From Nemertoderma westbladi (taxonomy: Eukaryota; Xenacoelomorpha; Nemertodermatida; Nemertodermatidae), in contig JAUCBJ010008467.1 of assembly GCA_032718475.1 (NCBI GenBank), positions 62,001 through 126,000 on the forward strand: a stretch of DNA of 64,000 nt, given 5' to 3'. The translations under genes were made by a program, and so were the position numbers. A model generated the notes under the pieces. The model had not been told where the DNA came from and ran no database searches. It saw only the letters and a list, made by a program, of their open reading frames with translations. Positions 36,060-50,124 of the stretch are shown here, one piece after another (position 1 is the stretch's first letter; each line of letters starts with the position of its first letter).

Positions 36060-39000
36060 CCCTACAATAATAACATTTGTACTTCTTCAATGCTATGCTC
36101 GGGCTACAATAATAACATTTGTACTTCAATGCTATGCTCGGGCTACAATAATAACATTTGTTCTTCAATGCTATACTCGCCCTACAATAATAACATTTGC
36201 ACTTCAATGCTATGCTCGAGCTACAATAATAACATTTGTACTTCAATGCTATGCTCGGGCTACAATAATAACATTTGTACTTCAATGCTATGCTCGGGCT
36301 ACTATAATAACATTTGTACTTCAATGCTATGCTCGGGCTACAATAATAACATTTGTACTTCAATGCTATGCTTGGGCTCGCCCTACAATAATAACATTTG
36401 TACTTCAATGCTATGCTCGGGCTACAATAATAAAATTTGTACTTCAATGCTATGCTCGGGCTACAATAATAACATTTGTACTTCAATGCTATGCTCGGGC
36501 TCGCCCTACAATAATAACATTTGTACTTCAATGCTATGCTCGGGCAACAATAATAACATTTGTACTTTAATGCTATGCTCGGGCTACAATAATAACATTT
36601 GTACTTCAATGCTATGCTCGGGCTACAATAATAACATTTGTACTTCAATGCTATGCTCGCCCTACAATAATAACATTTGTACTTCAATGCTATGCTCGGG
36701 CTACAATAATAACATTTGTACTTCAATGCTATGCTCGGGCTACAATAATAACATTTGTACTTCAATGCTATGCTCGCCCTACAATAATAACATTTGTACT
36801 TCAATGCTATGCTCGGGCTACAATAATAACTTTTGTACTTCAATGCTATGCTCGCCCTACAATAATAACATTTGTACTTCAATGCTATGCTCGGGCTACA
36901 ATAATAACATTTGTACTTCAATGCTATGCTCGGGCTACAATAATAACATTTGTACTTCAATGCTATGCTCGGGCTCGCCCTACAATAATAATATTTGTAC
37001 TTCAATGCTATGCTCGGGCTACAATAATAATATTTGTACTTCAATGCTATGCTCGGGCTACAATAATAACATTTGTACTTCAATGCTATCCTCGGGCTCG
37101 CCCTACAATAATAACATTTGTACTTCAATGCTATGCTCGGGCTACAATAATAACATTTGTATTTCAATGCTATGCTCGGGCTCGCCCTACAATAATAACA
37201 TTTGTACTTCAATGCTATGCTCGGCTACAATAATAACATTTGTACTTCAATGCTATGCTCGGGCTACAATAATAACATTTGTACTTCAATGCTATGCTCG
37301 CTCTACAATAATAACATTTGTACTTTAATGCTATGCTCGGGCTACAATAATAACATTTGTACTTCAATGCTATGCTCGGGCTCGCCCTACAATAATAACA
37401 TTTGTACTTCAATGCTATGCTCGGGCTACAATAATAACATTTGTACTTCAATGCTATGCTCGGGCTCGCCCTACAATAATAACATTTGTACTTCAATGCT
37501 ATGCTCGGGCTACAATAATAACATTTGTACTTCAATGCTATGCTCGGGCTACAATAATAACATTTGTACTTCAATGCTATGCTCGGGCTCGCCCTACAAT
37601 AATAACATTTGTACTTCAATGCTATGCTCGGGCTACAATAATAACATTTGTACTTCAATGCTATGCTCGCCCTACAATAATAACATTTGTACTTCAATGC
37701 TATGCTCGGGCAATAATAACATTTGTACTTCAATGCTATGCTCGGGCTACAATAATAACATTTGTACTTCAATGCTATGCTCGCTCTACAATAATAACAT
37801 TTGTACTTCAATGCTATGCTCGGGCTCGCCCTACAATAATAACATTTGTACTTCAATGCTATGCTCGCCCTACAATAATAACATTTGTACTTCAATGCTA
37901 TGCTCGGCTCGCCCTACAATAATAACATTTGTACTTCAATGCTATGCACCGGCTCGCCCTACAATAATAACATTTGTACTTCAATGCTATGCTCGCCCTA
38001 CAATAATAACATTTGTACTTCAATGCTATGCTCGGGCTCGCCCTACAATAATAACATTTGTACTTCAATGCTATGCTCGCCCTACAATAATAACATTTGT
38101 ACTTCAATGCTATGCTCGCCCTACAATAATAACATTTGTACTTCAATGCTATGCTCGGGCTCGCCCTACAATAATAACATTTGTACTTCAATGCTATGCT
38201 CGACCTACATTAATAACATTTGTACTTCAATGCTATGCTCGCCCTACAATAATAACATTTGTACTTCAATGCTATGCTCGCCCTACAATAATAACATTTG
38301 TACTTCAGTGCTATGCTCGCCCTACAATAATAACATTTGTACTTCAATGCTATGCTCGCCCTACAATAATAACATTTGTACTTCAATGCTATGCTCGGGC
38401 TCGCCCTACAATAATAACATTTGTACTTCAATGCTATGCTCGGGCTCGCCCTACAATAATAACATTTGTACTTCAATGCTATGCTCGCCCTACATTAATA
38501 ACATTTGTACTTCAATGCTATGCTCTTTCTAAAATAATAACATTTATACTTCAATGCTATGTTCGCCCTACAATAATAACATTTGTACTTCAATGCTATG
38601 CTCGGGCTCGCCCTACATTAATAACATTTGTACTTCAATGCTATGCTCGGGCTACAATAATAACATTTGTACTTCAATGCTATGCTCGCCCTAGAATAAT
38701 AACATTTGTACTTCAATGCTATGCTCGCCCTACAATAATAACATTTGTACTTCAATGCTATGCTCGGGCTCGCCCTACATTAATAACATTTGTACTTCAA
38801 TGCTATGCTCGGGCTACAATAATAACATTTGTACTGCAATGCTATGCTCGGGCTCGCGCTACAATAATAACATTTGTACTTCAATGCTTTGCTTGGGCTA
38901 CAATAATAACATTTGTACTTCAATGCTATGCTCGGGCTCGCCCTACAATAATAACATTTGTACTTCAATGCTATGCTCGTGCTACAATAATAACAGTTGC

Positions 39001-41015
39001 ACTTCAATGCTATGCTCGCCCTACAATAATAACATTTGTACTTCAATGCTATGCTCGGGCTACAATAATAACATTTGTACTTCAATGCTATGCTCGGGCT
39101 ACAATAATAACATTTGTTCTTTAATGCTATGCTCGCCCTACAATAATAACATTTGCACTTCAATGCTATGCTCGAGCTACAATAATAACATTTGTACTTC
39201 AATGCTATGCTCGGGCTACAATAATAACATTTGTACTTCAATGCTATGCTCGGGCTACTATAATAACATTTGTACTTCAATGCTATGCTCGGGCTACAAT
39301 AATAACATTTGCACTTCAATGCTATGCTTGGGCTCGCCCTACAATAATAACATTTGTACTTCAATGCTATGCTCGGGCTACAATAATAAAATTTGTACTT
39401 CAATGCTATGCTCGGGCTACAATAATAACATTTGTACTTCAATGCTATGCTCGGGCTCGCCCTACAATAATAAAATTTGTACTTCAATGCTATGCTCGGG
39501 CAACAATAATAACATTTGTACTTCAATGCTATGCTCGGGCTACAATAATAACATTTGTACTTCAATGCTATGCTCGGGCTACAATAATAACATTTGTACT
39601 TCAATGCTATGCTCGCCCTACAATAATAACATTTGTACTTCAATGCTATGCTCGGGCTACAATAATAACATTTGTACTTCAATGCTATGCTCGGGCTACA
39701 ATAATAACATTTGTACTTCAATGTTATGCTCGCCCTACAATAATAACATTTGTACTTCAATGCTATGCTCGGGCTACAATAATAACATTTGTACTTCAAT
39801 GCTATGCTCGGGCTACAATAATAACATTTGTACTTCAATGCTATGCTCGGGCTCACCCTACAATAATAATATTTGTACTTCAATGCTATGCTCGGGCTAC
39901 AATAATAATATTTGTACTTCAATGCTATGCTCGGGCTACAATAATAACATTTGTACTTCAATGCTATGCTCGGGCTCGCCCTACAATAATAACATTTGTA
40001 CTTCAATGCTATGCTCGGGCTACAATAATAACATTTGTACTTCAATGCTATGCTCGGGCTCGCCCTACAATAATAACATTTGTACTTCAATGCTATGCTC
40101 GGGCTACAATAATAACATTTGTACTTCAATGCTATGCTCGGGCTACAATAATAACATTTGTACTTCAATGCTATGCTCGCCCTACAATAATAACATTTGT
40201 ACTTCAATGCTATGCTCGGGCTACAATAATAACATTTGTACTTCAATGCTATGCTCGGGCTCGCCCTACAATAATAACATTTGTACTTCAATGCTATGCT
40301 CGGGCTACAATAATAACATTTGTACTTCAATGCTATGCTCGGGCTCGCCCTACAATAATAACATTTGTACTTCAATGCTATGCTCGGGCTACAATAATAA
40401 CATTTGTACTTCAATGCTATGCTCGCCCTACAATAATAACATTTGTACTTCAATGCTATGCTCGGGCTACAATAATAACATTTGTACTTCAATGCTATGC
40501 TCGGGCTCGCCCTACAATAATAACATTTGTACTTCAATGCTATGCTCGGGCTACAATAATAACATTTGTACTTCAATGCTATGCTCGGGCTCGCCCTACA
40601 ATAATAACATTTGTACTTCAATGCTATGCTCGGGCTACAATAATAACATTTGTACTTCAATGCTATGCTCGGGCTACAATAATAACATTTGTACTTCAAT
40701 GCTATGCTCGGGCTCGCCCTACAATAATAACATTTGTACTTCAATGCTATGCTCGGCCGCTACAATAATAACATTTGTACTTCAATGCTATGCTCGGGCT
40801 CGCCCTACAATAATAACATTTGTACTTCAATGCTATGCTCGGGCTACAATAATAACATTTGTACTTCAATGCTATGCTCGGGCTCGCCCTACAATAATAA
40901 CATTTGTACTTCAATGCTATGCTCGCCCTACAATAATAACATTTGTACTTCAATGCTATGCTCGGGCTACAATAATAACATTTGTACTTCAATGCTATGC
41001 TCGGGCTCCCTACAA
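36060..41015. repeat. Segment with one-off monomer lengths
   Basis: Unusual lengths are clustered here: ACTTCTTCAA (42 bp) at 36081, CGGGCAATAAT (36 bp) at 37708, CGGCTACAAT (38 bp) at 37222, CGGCCGCTAC (40 bp) at 40754 and CGGGCTCCCTAC (43 bp) at 41002. None recurs elsewhere in the window, so this segment has not been re-duplicated since these changes arose. Confidence 0.75.
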
Positions 41016-41189
41016 TAATAACATTTGTACTTCAATGCTATGCTCGCTCTACAATAATAACATTTGTACTTCAATGCTATGCTCGGGCTCGCCCTACAAT
41101 AATAACATTTGTACTTCAATGCTATGCTCGCCCTACAATAATAACATTTGTACTTCAATGCTATGCTCGGCTCGCCCTACAATAATAAC

Positions 41190-43070
41190 ATTTGTACTTC
41201 AATGCTATGCTCGGGCTCGCCCTACAATAATATCATTTGTTCTTCAATGCTATGCTCGGGCTCGCCCTACAATAATAACATTTGTACTTCAATGCTATGC
41301 TCGCCCTACAATAATAACATTTGTACTTCAATGCTATGCTCGCCCTACAATAATAACATTTGTACTTCAATGCTATGCTCGGGCTCGCCCTACAATAATA
41401 ACATTTGTACTTCAATTCTATGCTCGACCTACATTAATAACATTTGTACTTCAATGCTATGCTCGCCCTACAATAATAACATTTGTACTTCAATGCTATG
41501 CTCACCCTACAATAATAACATTTGTACTTCAGTGCTATGCTCGCCCTACAATAATAACATTTGTACTTCAATGCTATGCTCGCCCTACTATAATAACATT
41601 TGTACTTCAATGCTATGCTCGGGCTCGCCCTACAATAATAACATTTGTACTTCAATGCTATGCTCGGGCTCGCCCTACAATAATAACATTTGTACTTCAA
41701 TGCTATGCTCGCCCTACATTAATAACATTTGTACTTCAATACTATGCTCTTCCTACAATAATAACATTTGTACTTCAATGCTATGCTCGCCCTACAATAA
41801 TAACATTTGTACTTCAATGCTATGCTCGGGTTACAATAATAACATTTGTACTTCAATGCTATGCTCGGGCTACAATAATAACATTTGTACTTCAATGCTA
41901 TGCTCGGGCTCGCCCTACAATAATAACATTTGTACTTCAATGCTATGCTCGGGCTACAATAATAACATTTGTACTTCAATGCTATGCTCGCCCTACAATA
42001 ATAACATTTGTACTTCAATGCTATGCTCGGGCTACAATAATAACATTTGTACTTCAATGCTATGCTCGGGCTACAATAATAACATTTGTTCTTCAATGCT
42101 ATGCTCGCCCTACAATAATAACATTTGCACTTCAATGCTATGCTCGAGCTACAATAATAACATTTGTACTTCAATGCTATGCTCGGGCTACAATAATAAC
42201 ATTTGTACTTCAATGCTATGCTCGGGCTACTATAATAACATTTGTACTTCAATGCTATGCTCGGGCTACAATAATAACATTTGTACTTCAATGCTATGCT
42301 TGGGCTCGCCCTACAATAATAACATTTGTACTTCAATGCTATGCTCGGGCTACAATAATAAAATTTGTACTTCAATGCTATGCTCGGGCTACAATAATAA
42401 CATTTGTACTTCAATGCTATGCTCGGGCTCGCCCTACAATAATAACATTTGTACTTCAATGCTATGCTCGGGCTACAATAATAACATTTGTACTTCAATG
42501 CTATGCTCGGGCTCGCCCTACAATAATAACATTTGTACTTCAATGCTATGCTCGGGCTACAATAATAACATTTGTACTTCAATGCTATGCTCGGGCTACA
42601 ATAATAACATTTGTACTTCAATGCTATGCTCGCCCTACAATAATAACATTTGTACTTCAATGCTATGCTCGGGCTACAATAATAACATTTGTACTTCAAT
42701 GCTATGCTCGTGCTACAATAATAACATTTGCACTTCAATGCTATGCTCGGGCTCGCCCTACAATAATAATATTTGTACTTCAATGCTATGCTCGGGCTAC
42801 AATAATAATATCTGTACTTCAATGCTATGCTCGGGCTACAATAATAACATTTGTACTTCAATGCTATGCTCGGGCTCGCCCTACAATAATAACATTTGTA
42901 CCTCAATGCTATGCTCGGGCTACAATAATAACATTTGTACTTCAATGCTATGCTCGGGCTCGCCCTACAATAATAACATTTGTACTTCAATGCTATGCTC
43001 GGGCTACAATAATAACATTTGTACTTCAATGCTATGCTCGGGCTAAAATAATAACATTTGTACTTCAATG
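41190..43070. repeat. Higher-order block E, copy 1
   Basis: Ordered variants (TATCATTTGTTC near 41230, TCGACCTACATT, CAGTGCTATGC, CTACTATAAT, CTCTTCCTAC, GGCTAAAAT at 43042) recur at offset 5,933 bp. Confidence 0.88.
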
Positions 43071-46000
43071 CTATGCTCGCCCTACAATAATAACATTTGT
43101 ACTTCAATGCTATGCTCGGGCTACAATAATAACATTTGTACTTCAATGCTATGCTCGGGCTCGCCCTACAATAATAACATTTGTACTTCAATGCTATGCT
43201 CGGGCTACAATAATAACATTTGTACTTCAATGCTATGCTCGGGCTCGCCCTACAATAATAACATTTGTACTTCAATGCTATGCTCGGGCTACAATAATAA
43301 CATTTGTACTTCAATGCTATGCTCGGGCTACAATAATAACATTTGTACTTCAATGCTATGCTCGGGCTCGCCCTACAATAATAACATTTGAACTTCAATG
43401 CTATGCTCGGGCTCGCCCTACAATAATAACATTTGTACTTCAATGCTATGCTCGGGCTACAATAATAACATTTGTACTTCAATGCTATGCTCGCTCTACA
43501 ATAATAACATTTGTACTTCAATGCTATGCTCGGGCTACAATAATAACATTTGTACTTCAATGCTATGCTCGGGCTACAATAATAACATTTGTACTTCAAT
43601 GCTATGCTCGCCCTACAATAATAACATTTGTACTTCAATGCTATGCTCGGGCTCGCCCTACAATAATAACATTTGTATTTCAATGCTACGCTCGACCTAC
43701 ATTAATAACATTTGTACTTCAATGCTATGCTCGAACTACAATAATAACATTTGTACTTCAATGCTATGCTCGCCCTACAATAATAACATTTGTACTTCAG
43801 TGCTATGCTCGCCCTACAATAATAACATTTGTACTTCAATGCTATGCTCGCCCTACAATAATAACATTTGTACTTCAGTGCTATGCTCGCCCTACAATAA
43901 TAACATTTGTACTTCAATGCTATGCTCGGGCTCGCCCTACAATAATAACATTTGTACCTCAATGCTATGCTCGGGCTACAATAATAACATTTGTACTTCA
44001 ATGCTATGCTCGGGCTCGCCCTACAATAATAACATTTGTACTTCAATGCTATGCTCGGGCTACAATAATAACATTTGTACTTCAATGCTATGCTCGGGCT
44101 AAAATAATAACATTTGTACTTCAATGCTATGCTCGCCCTACAATAATAACATTTGTACTTCAATGCTATGCTCGGGCTACAATAATAACATTTGTACTTC
44201 AATGCTATGCTCGGGCTCGCCCTACAATAATAACATTTGTACTTCAATGCTATGCTCGGGCTACAATAATAACATTTGTACTTCAATGCTATGCTCGGGC
44301 TCGCCCTACAATAATAACATTTGTACTTCAATGCTATGCTCGGGCTACAATAATAACATTTGTACTTCAATGCTATGCTCGGGCTACAATAATAACATTT
44401 GTACTTCAATGCTATGCTCGGGCTCGCCCTACAATAATAACATTTGAACTTCAATGCTATGCTCGGGCTCGCCCTACAATAATAACATTTGTACTTCAAT
44501 GCTATGCTCGGGCTACAATAATAACATTTGTACTTCAATGCTATGCTCGCTCTACAATAATAACATTTGTACTTCAATGCTATGCTCGGGCTACAATAAT
44601 AACATTTGTACTTCAATGCTATGCTCGGGCTACAATAATAACATTTGTACTTCAATGCTATGCTCGCCCTACAATAATAACATTTGTACTTCAATGCTAT
44701 GCTCGGGCTCGCCCTACAATAATAACATTTGTACTTCAATGCTATGCTCGGGCTACAATAATAACATTTGTACTTCAATGCTATGCTCGCCCTACAATAA
44801 TAACATTTGTACTTCAATGCTATGCTCGGGCTCGCCCTACAATAATAACATTTGTATTTCAATGCTACGCTCGACCTACATTAATAACATTTGTACTTCA
44901 ATGCTATGCTCGAACTACAATAATAACATTTGTACTTCAATGCTATGCTCGCCCTACAATAATAACATTTGTACTTCAGTGCTATGCTCGCCCTACAATA
45001 ATAACATTTGTACTTCAATGCTATGCTCGCCCTACAATAATAACATTTGTACTTCAGTGCTATGCTCGCCCTACAATAATAACATTTGTACTTCAATGCT
45101 ATGCTCGGGCTCGCCCTACAATAATAACATTTGTACCTCAATGCTATGCTCGGGCTACAATAATAACATTTGTACTTCAATGCTATGCTCGGGCTCGCCC
45201 TACAATAATAACATTTGTACTTCAATGCTATGCTCGGGCTACAATAATAACATTTGTACTTCAATGCTATGCTCGGGCTAAAATAATAACATTTGTACTT
45301 CAATGCTATGCTCGCCCTACAATAATAACATTTGTACTTCAATGCTATGCTCGGGCTACAATAATAACATTTGTACTTCAATGCTATGCTCGGGCTCGCC
45401 CTACAATAATAACATTTGTACTTCAATGCTATGCTCGGGCTACAATAATAACATTTGTACTTCAATGCTATGCTCGGGCTCGCCCTACAATAATAACATT
45501 TGTACTTCAATGCTATGCTCGGGCTACAATAATAACATTTGTACTTCAATGCTATGCTCGGGCTACAATAATAACATTTGTACTTCAATGCTATGCTCGG
45601 GCTCGCCCTACAATAATAACATTTGAACTTCAATGCTATGCTCGGGCTCGCCCTACAATAATAACATTTGTACTTCAATGCTATGCTCGGGCTACAATAA
45701 TAACATTTGTACTTCAATGCTATGCTCGCTCTACAATAATAACATTTGTACTTCAATGCTATGCTCGGGCTACAATAATAACATTTGTACTTCAATGCTA
45801 TGCTCGGGCTACAATAATAACATTTGTACTTCAATGCTATGCTCGCCCTACAATAATAACATTTGTACTTCAATGCTATGCTCGGGCTCGCCCTACAATA
45901 ATAACATTTGTATTTCAATGCTACGCTCGACCTACATTAATAACATTTGTACTTCAATGCTATGCTCGAACTACAATAATAACATTTGTACTTCAATGCT

Positions 46001-46140
46001 ATGCTCGCCCTACAATAATAACATTTGTACTTCAGTGCTATGCTCGCCCTACAATAATAACATTTGTACTTCAATGCTATGCTCGCCCTACAATAATAAC
46101 ATTTGTACTTCAGTGCTATGCTCGCCCTACAATAATAACA
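42860..46140. repeat. Three tandem copies of a 1,056/1,179-bp higher-order unit
   Basis: GTACCTC occurs at 42901, 43957 and 45136 (C of CCTC). CATTTGAACT occurs at 43385, 44441 and 45620. Both give spacings of 1,056 and 1,179 bp. The middle copy carries an extra 123 bp, which equals one 45-bp and two 39-bp monomers. The stop-bearing units GGCTAAAAT and TTTGAACT repeat in each copy. Confidence 0.92.
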
Positions 46141-47122
46141 TTTGTACTTCAATGCTATGCTCGCCCTACTATAATAACATTTGTACTTCAATGCTATGCT
46201 CGGGCTCGCCCTACAATAATAACATTTGTACTTCAATGCTATTCTCGGGCTCGCCCTACAATAATAACATTTGTACTTCAATGCTATGCTCGGGCTACAA
46301 TAATAACATTTGTACTTCAATGCTATGCTCGGGTTCGCCCTACAATAATAACATTTGTACTTCAATGCTATGCTCGGGCTACAATAATAACATTTGTACT
46401 TCAATGCTATGCTCGGGCTACAATAATAACATTTGTACTTCAATGCTATGCTCGCCCTATAATAATAACATTTGTACTTCAATGCTATGCTCGGGCTACA
46501 ATAATAACATTTGTACTTCAATGCTATGCTCGGGCTCGCCCTACAATAATAACATTTGTACTTCAATGCTATGCTCGGGCTACAATAATAACATTTGTAC
46601 TTCAATGCTATGCTCGGGCTCGCCCTACAATAATAACATTTGTACTTCAATGCTATGCTCGGGCTACAATAATAACATTTGTACTTCAATGCTATGCTCG
46701 GGCTACAATAATAACATTTGTACTTCAATGCTATGCTCGGGCTCGCCCTACAATAATAACATTTGTACTTCAATGCTATGCTCGGGCTACAATAATAACA
46801 TTTGTACTTCAATGCTATGCTCGCCCTACAATAATAACATTTGTACTTCAATGCTATGCTCGGGCTACAATAATAACATTTGTACTTCAATGCTATGCTC
46901 GGGCTACAATAATAACATTTGTACTTCAATGCTATGCTCGCTCTACAATAATAACATTTGTACTTCAATGCTATGCTCGGGCTCGCCCTACAATAATAAC
47001 ATTTGTACTTCAATGCTATGCTCGCCCTACAATAATAACATTTGTACTTCAATGCTATGCTCGGCTTGCCCTACAATAATAACATTTGTACTTCAATGCT
47101 ATGCTCGGGCTCGCCCTACAAT

Positions 47123-49003
47123 AATAACATTTGTACTTCAATGCTATGCTCGCCCTACAATAATATCATTTGTTCTTCAATGCTATGCTCGGGCTCGCCC
47201 TACAATAATAACATTTGTACTTCAATGCTATGCTCGCCCTACAATAATAACATTTGTACTTCAATGCTATGCTCGCCCTACAATAATAACATTTGTACTT
47301 CAATGCTATGCTCGGGCTCGCCCTACAATAATAACATTTGTACTTCAATTCTATGCTCGACCTACATTAATAACATTTGTACTTCAATGCTATGCTCGCC
47401 CTACAATAATAACATTTGTACTTCAATGCTATGCTCGCCCTACAATAATAACATTTGTACTTCAGTGCTATGCTCGCCCTACAATAATAACATTTGTACT
47501 TCAATGCTATGCTCGCCCTACTATAATAACATTTGTACTTCAATGCTATGCTCGGGCTCGCCCTACAATAATAACATTTGTACTTCAATGCTATGCTCGG
47601 GATCGCCCTACAATAATAACATTTGTACTTCAATGCTATGCTCGCCCTACATTAATAACATTTGTACTTCAATGCTATGCTCTTCCTACAATAATAACAT
47701 TTGTACTTCAATGCTATGCTCGCCCTACAATAATAACATTTGTACTTCAATGCTATGCTCGGGCTACAATAATAACATTTGTACTTCAATGCTATGCTCG
47801 GGCTACAATAATAACATTTGTACTTCAATGCTATGCTCGGGCTCGCCCTACAATAATAACATTTGTACTTCAATGCTATGCTCGGGCTACAATAATAACA
47901 TTTGTACTTCAATGCTATGCTCGCCCTACAATAATAACATTTGTACTTCAATGCTATGCTCGGGCTACAATAATAACATTTGTACTTCAATGCTATGCTC
48001 GGGCTACAATAATAACATTTGTTCTTCAATGCTATGCTCGCCCTACAATAATAACATTTGCACTTCAATGCTATGCTCGAGCTACAATAATAACATTTGT
48101 ACTTCAATGCTATGCTCGGGCTACAATAATAACATTTGTACTTCAATGCTATGCTCGGTCTACTATAATAACATTTGTACTTCAATGCTATGCTCGGGCT
48201 ACAATAATAACATTTGTACTTCAATGCTATGCTCGGGCTCGCCCTACAATAATAACATTTGTACTTCAATGCTATGCTCGGGCTACAATAATAACATTTG
48301 TACTTCAATGCTATGCTCGGGCTACAATAATAACATTTGTACTTCAATGCTATGCTCGGGCTCGCCCTACAATAATAACATTTGTACTTCAATGCTATGC
48401 TCGGGCTACAATAATAACATTTGTACTTCAATGCTATGCTCGGGCTCGCCCTACAATAATAACATTTGTACTTCAATGCTATGCTCGGGCTACAATAATA
48501 ACATTTGTACTTCAATGCTATGCTCGGGCTACAATAATAACATTTGTACTTCAATGCTATGCTCGCCCTACAATAATAACATTTGTACTTCAATGCTATG
48601 CTCGGGCTACAATAATAACATTTGTACTTCAATGCTATGCTCGTGCTACAATAATAACATTTGTACTTCAATGCTATGCTCGGGCTCGCCCTACAATAAT
48701 AACATTTGTACTTCAATGCTATGCTCGGGCTACAATAATAACATTTGTACTTCAATGCTATGCTCGGCCTACAATAATAACATTTGTACTTCAATGCTAT
48801 GCTCGGGCTCGCCCTACAATAATAACATTTGTACTTCAATGCTATGCTCGGGCTACAATAATAACATTTGTACTTCAATGCTATGCTCGGGCTCGCCCTA
48901 CAATAATAACATTTGTACTTCAATGCTATGCTCGGGCTACAATAATAACATTTGTACTTCAATGCTATGCTCGGGCTAAAATAATAACATTTGTACTTCA
49001 ATG
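47123..49003. repeat. Higher-order block E, copy 2
   Basis: Copy of 41190-43070 shifted by 5,933 bp, ending with the same GGCTAAAAT monomer. A few monomers have changed, for example CTCGGTCTAC near 48157 and GGGATCGCC near 47600. Confidence 0.88.
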
Positions 49004-50124
49004 CTATGCTCGCCCTACAATAATAACATTTGTACTTCAATGCTATGCTCGCCCTACAATAGTAACATTTGTACTTCAATGCTATGCTCGGGCTCGCCCT
49101 ACAATAATAACATTTGTACTTCAATGCTATGCTTGCCCTACATTAATAACATTTGTACTTCAATGCTATGCTCGGGCTACAATAATAATATTTGTACTTC
49201 AATGCTATGCTCGGGCTACAATAATAACATTTGTACTTCAATGCTATGCTCGGGCTCGCCCTACAATAATAACATTTGTACTTCAATGCTATGCTCGGGC
49301 TACAATAATAACATTTGTACTTCAATGCTATGCTCGGGCTACAATAATAACATTTGTACTTCAATGCTATGCTCGGGCTACAATAATAACATTTGTACTT
49401 CAATGCTATGCTCGGGCTACAATAATAACATTTGTACTTCAATGCTATGCTCGCCCTACAATAATAACATTTGTACTTCAATGCTATGCTCGGGCTACAA
49501 TAATAACATTTGTACTTCAATGCTATGCTCGGGCTCGCCCTACAATAATAACATTTGTACTTCAATGCTATGCTCGGGCTACAATAATAACATTTGTACT
49601 TCAATGCTATGCTCGGGCTCGCCCTACAATAATAACATTTGTACTTCAATGCTATGCTCGGGCTACAATAATAACATTTGTACTTCAATGCTATGCTCGG
49701 GCTACAATAATAACATTTGTACTTCAATGCTATGCTCGGGCTCGCCCTACAATAATAACATTTGTACTTCAATGCTATGCTCGGGCTACAATAATAACAT
49801 TTGTACTTCAATGCTATGCTCGCCCTACAATAATAACATTTGTACTTCAATGCTATGCTCGGGCTACAATAATAACATTTGTACTTCAATGCTATGCTCG
49901 GGCTCGCTCTACAATAATAACATTTGTACTTCAATGCTATGCTCGGGCTACAATAATAACATTTGTACTTCAATGCTATGCTCGGGCTACAATAATAACA
50001 TTTGTACTTCAATGCTATGCTCGCTCTACAATAATAACATTTGTACTTCAATGCTATGCTCGGGCTCGCCCTACAATAATAACATTTGTACTTCAATGCT
50101 ATGCTCGCCCTACAATAATAACAT

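Noticed and set aside
38716-47079. Open frame of 2,787 codons, and similar long frames elsewhere in the array (1,788, 1,829, 2,167 codons)
   Set aside because: They are pure translations of 39/45-bp tandem monomers. The period is a multiple of three, three frames are open at once, and frames swap at 44-bp monomers. There is no unique domain, signal peptide or splice structure.
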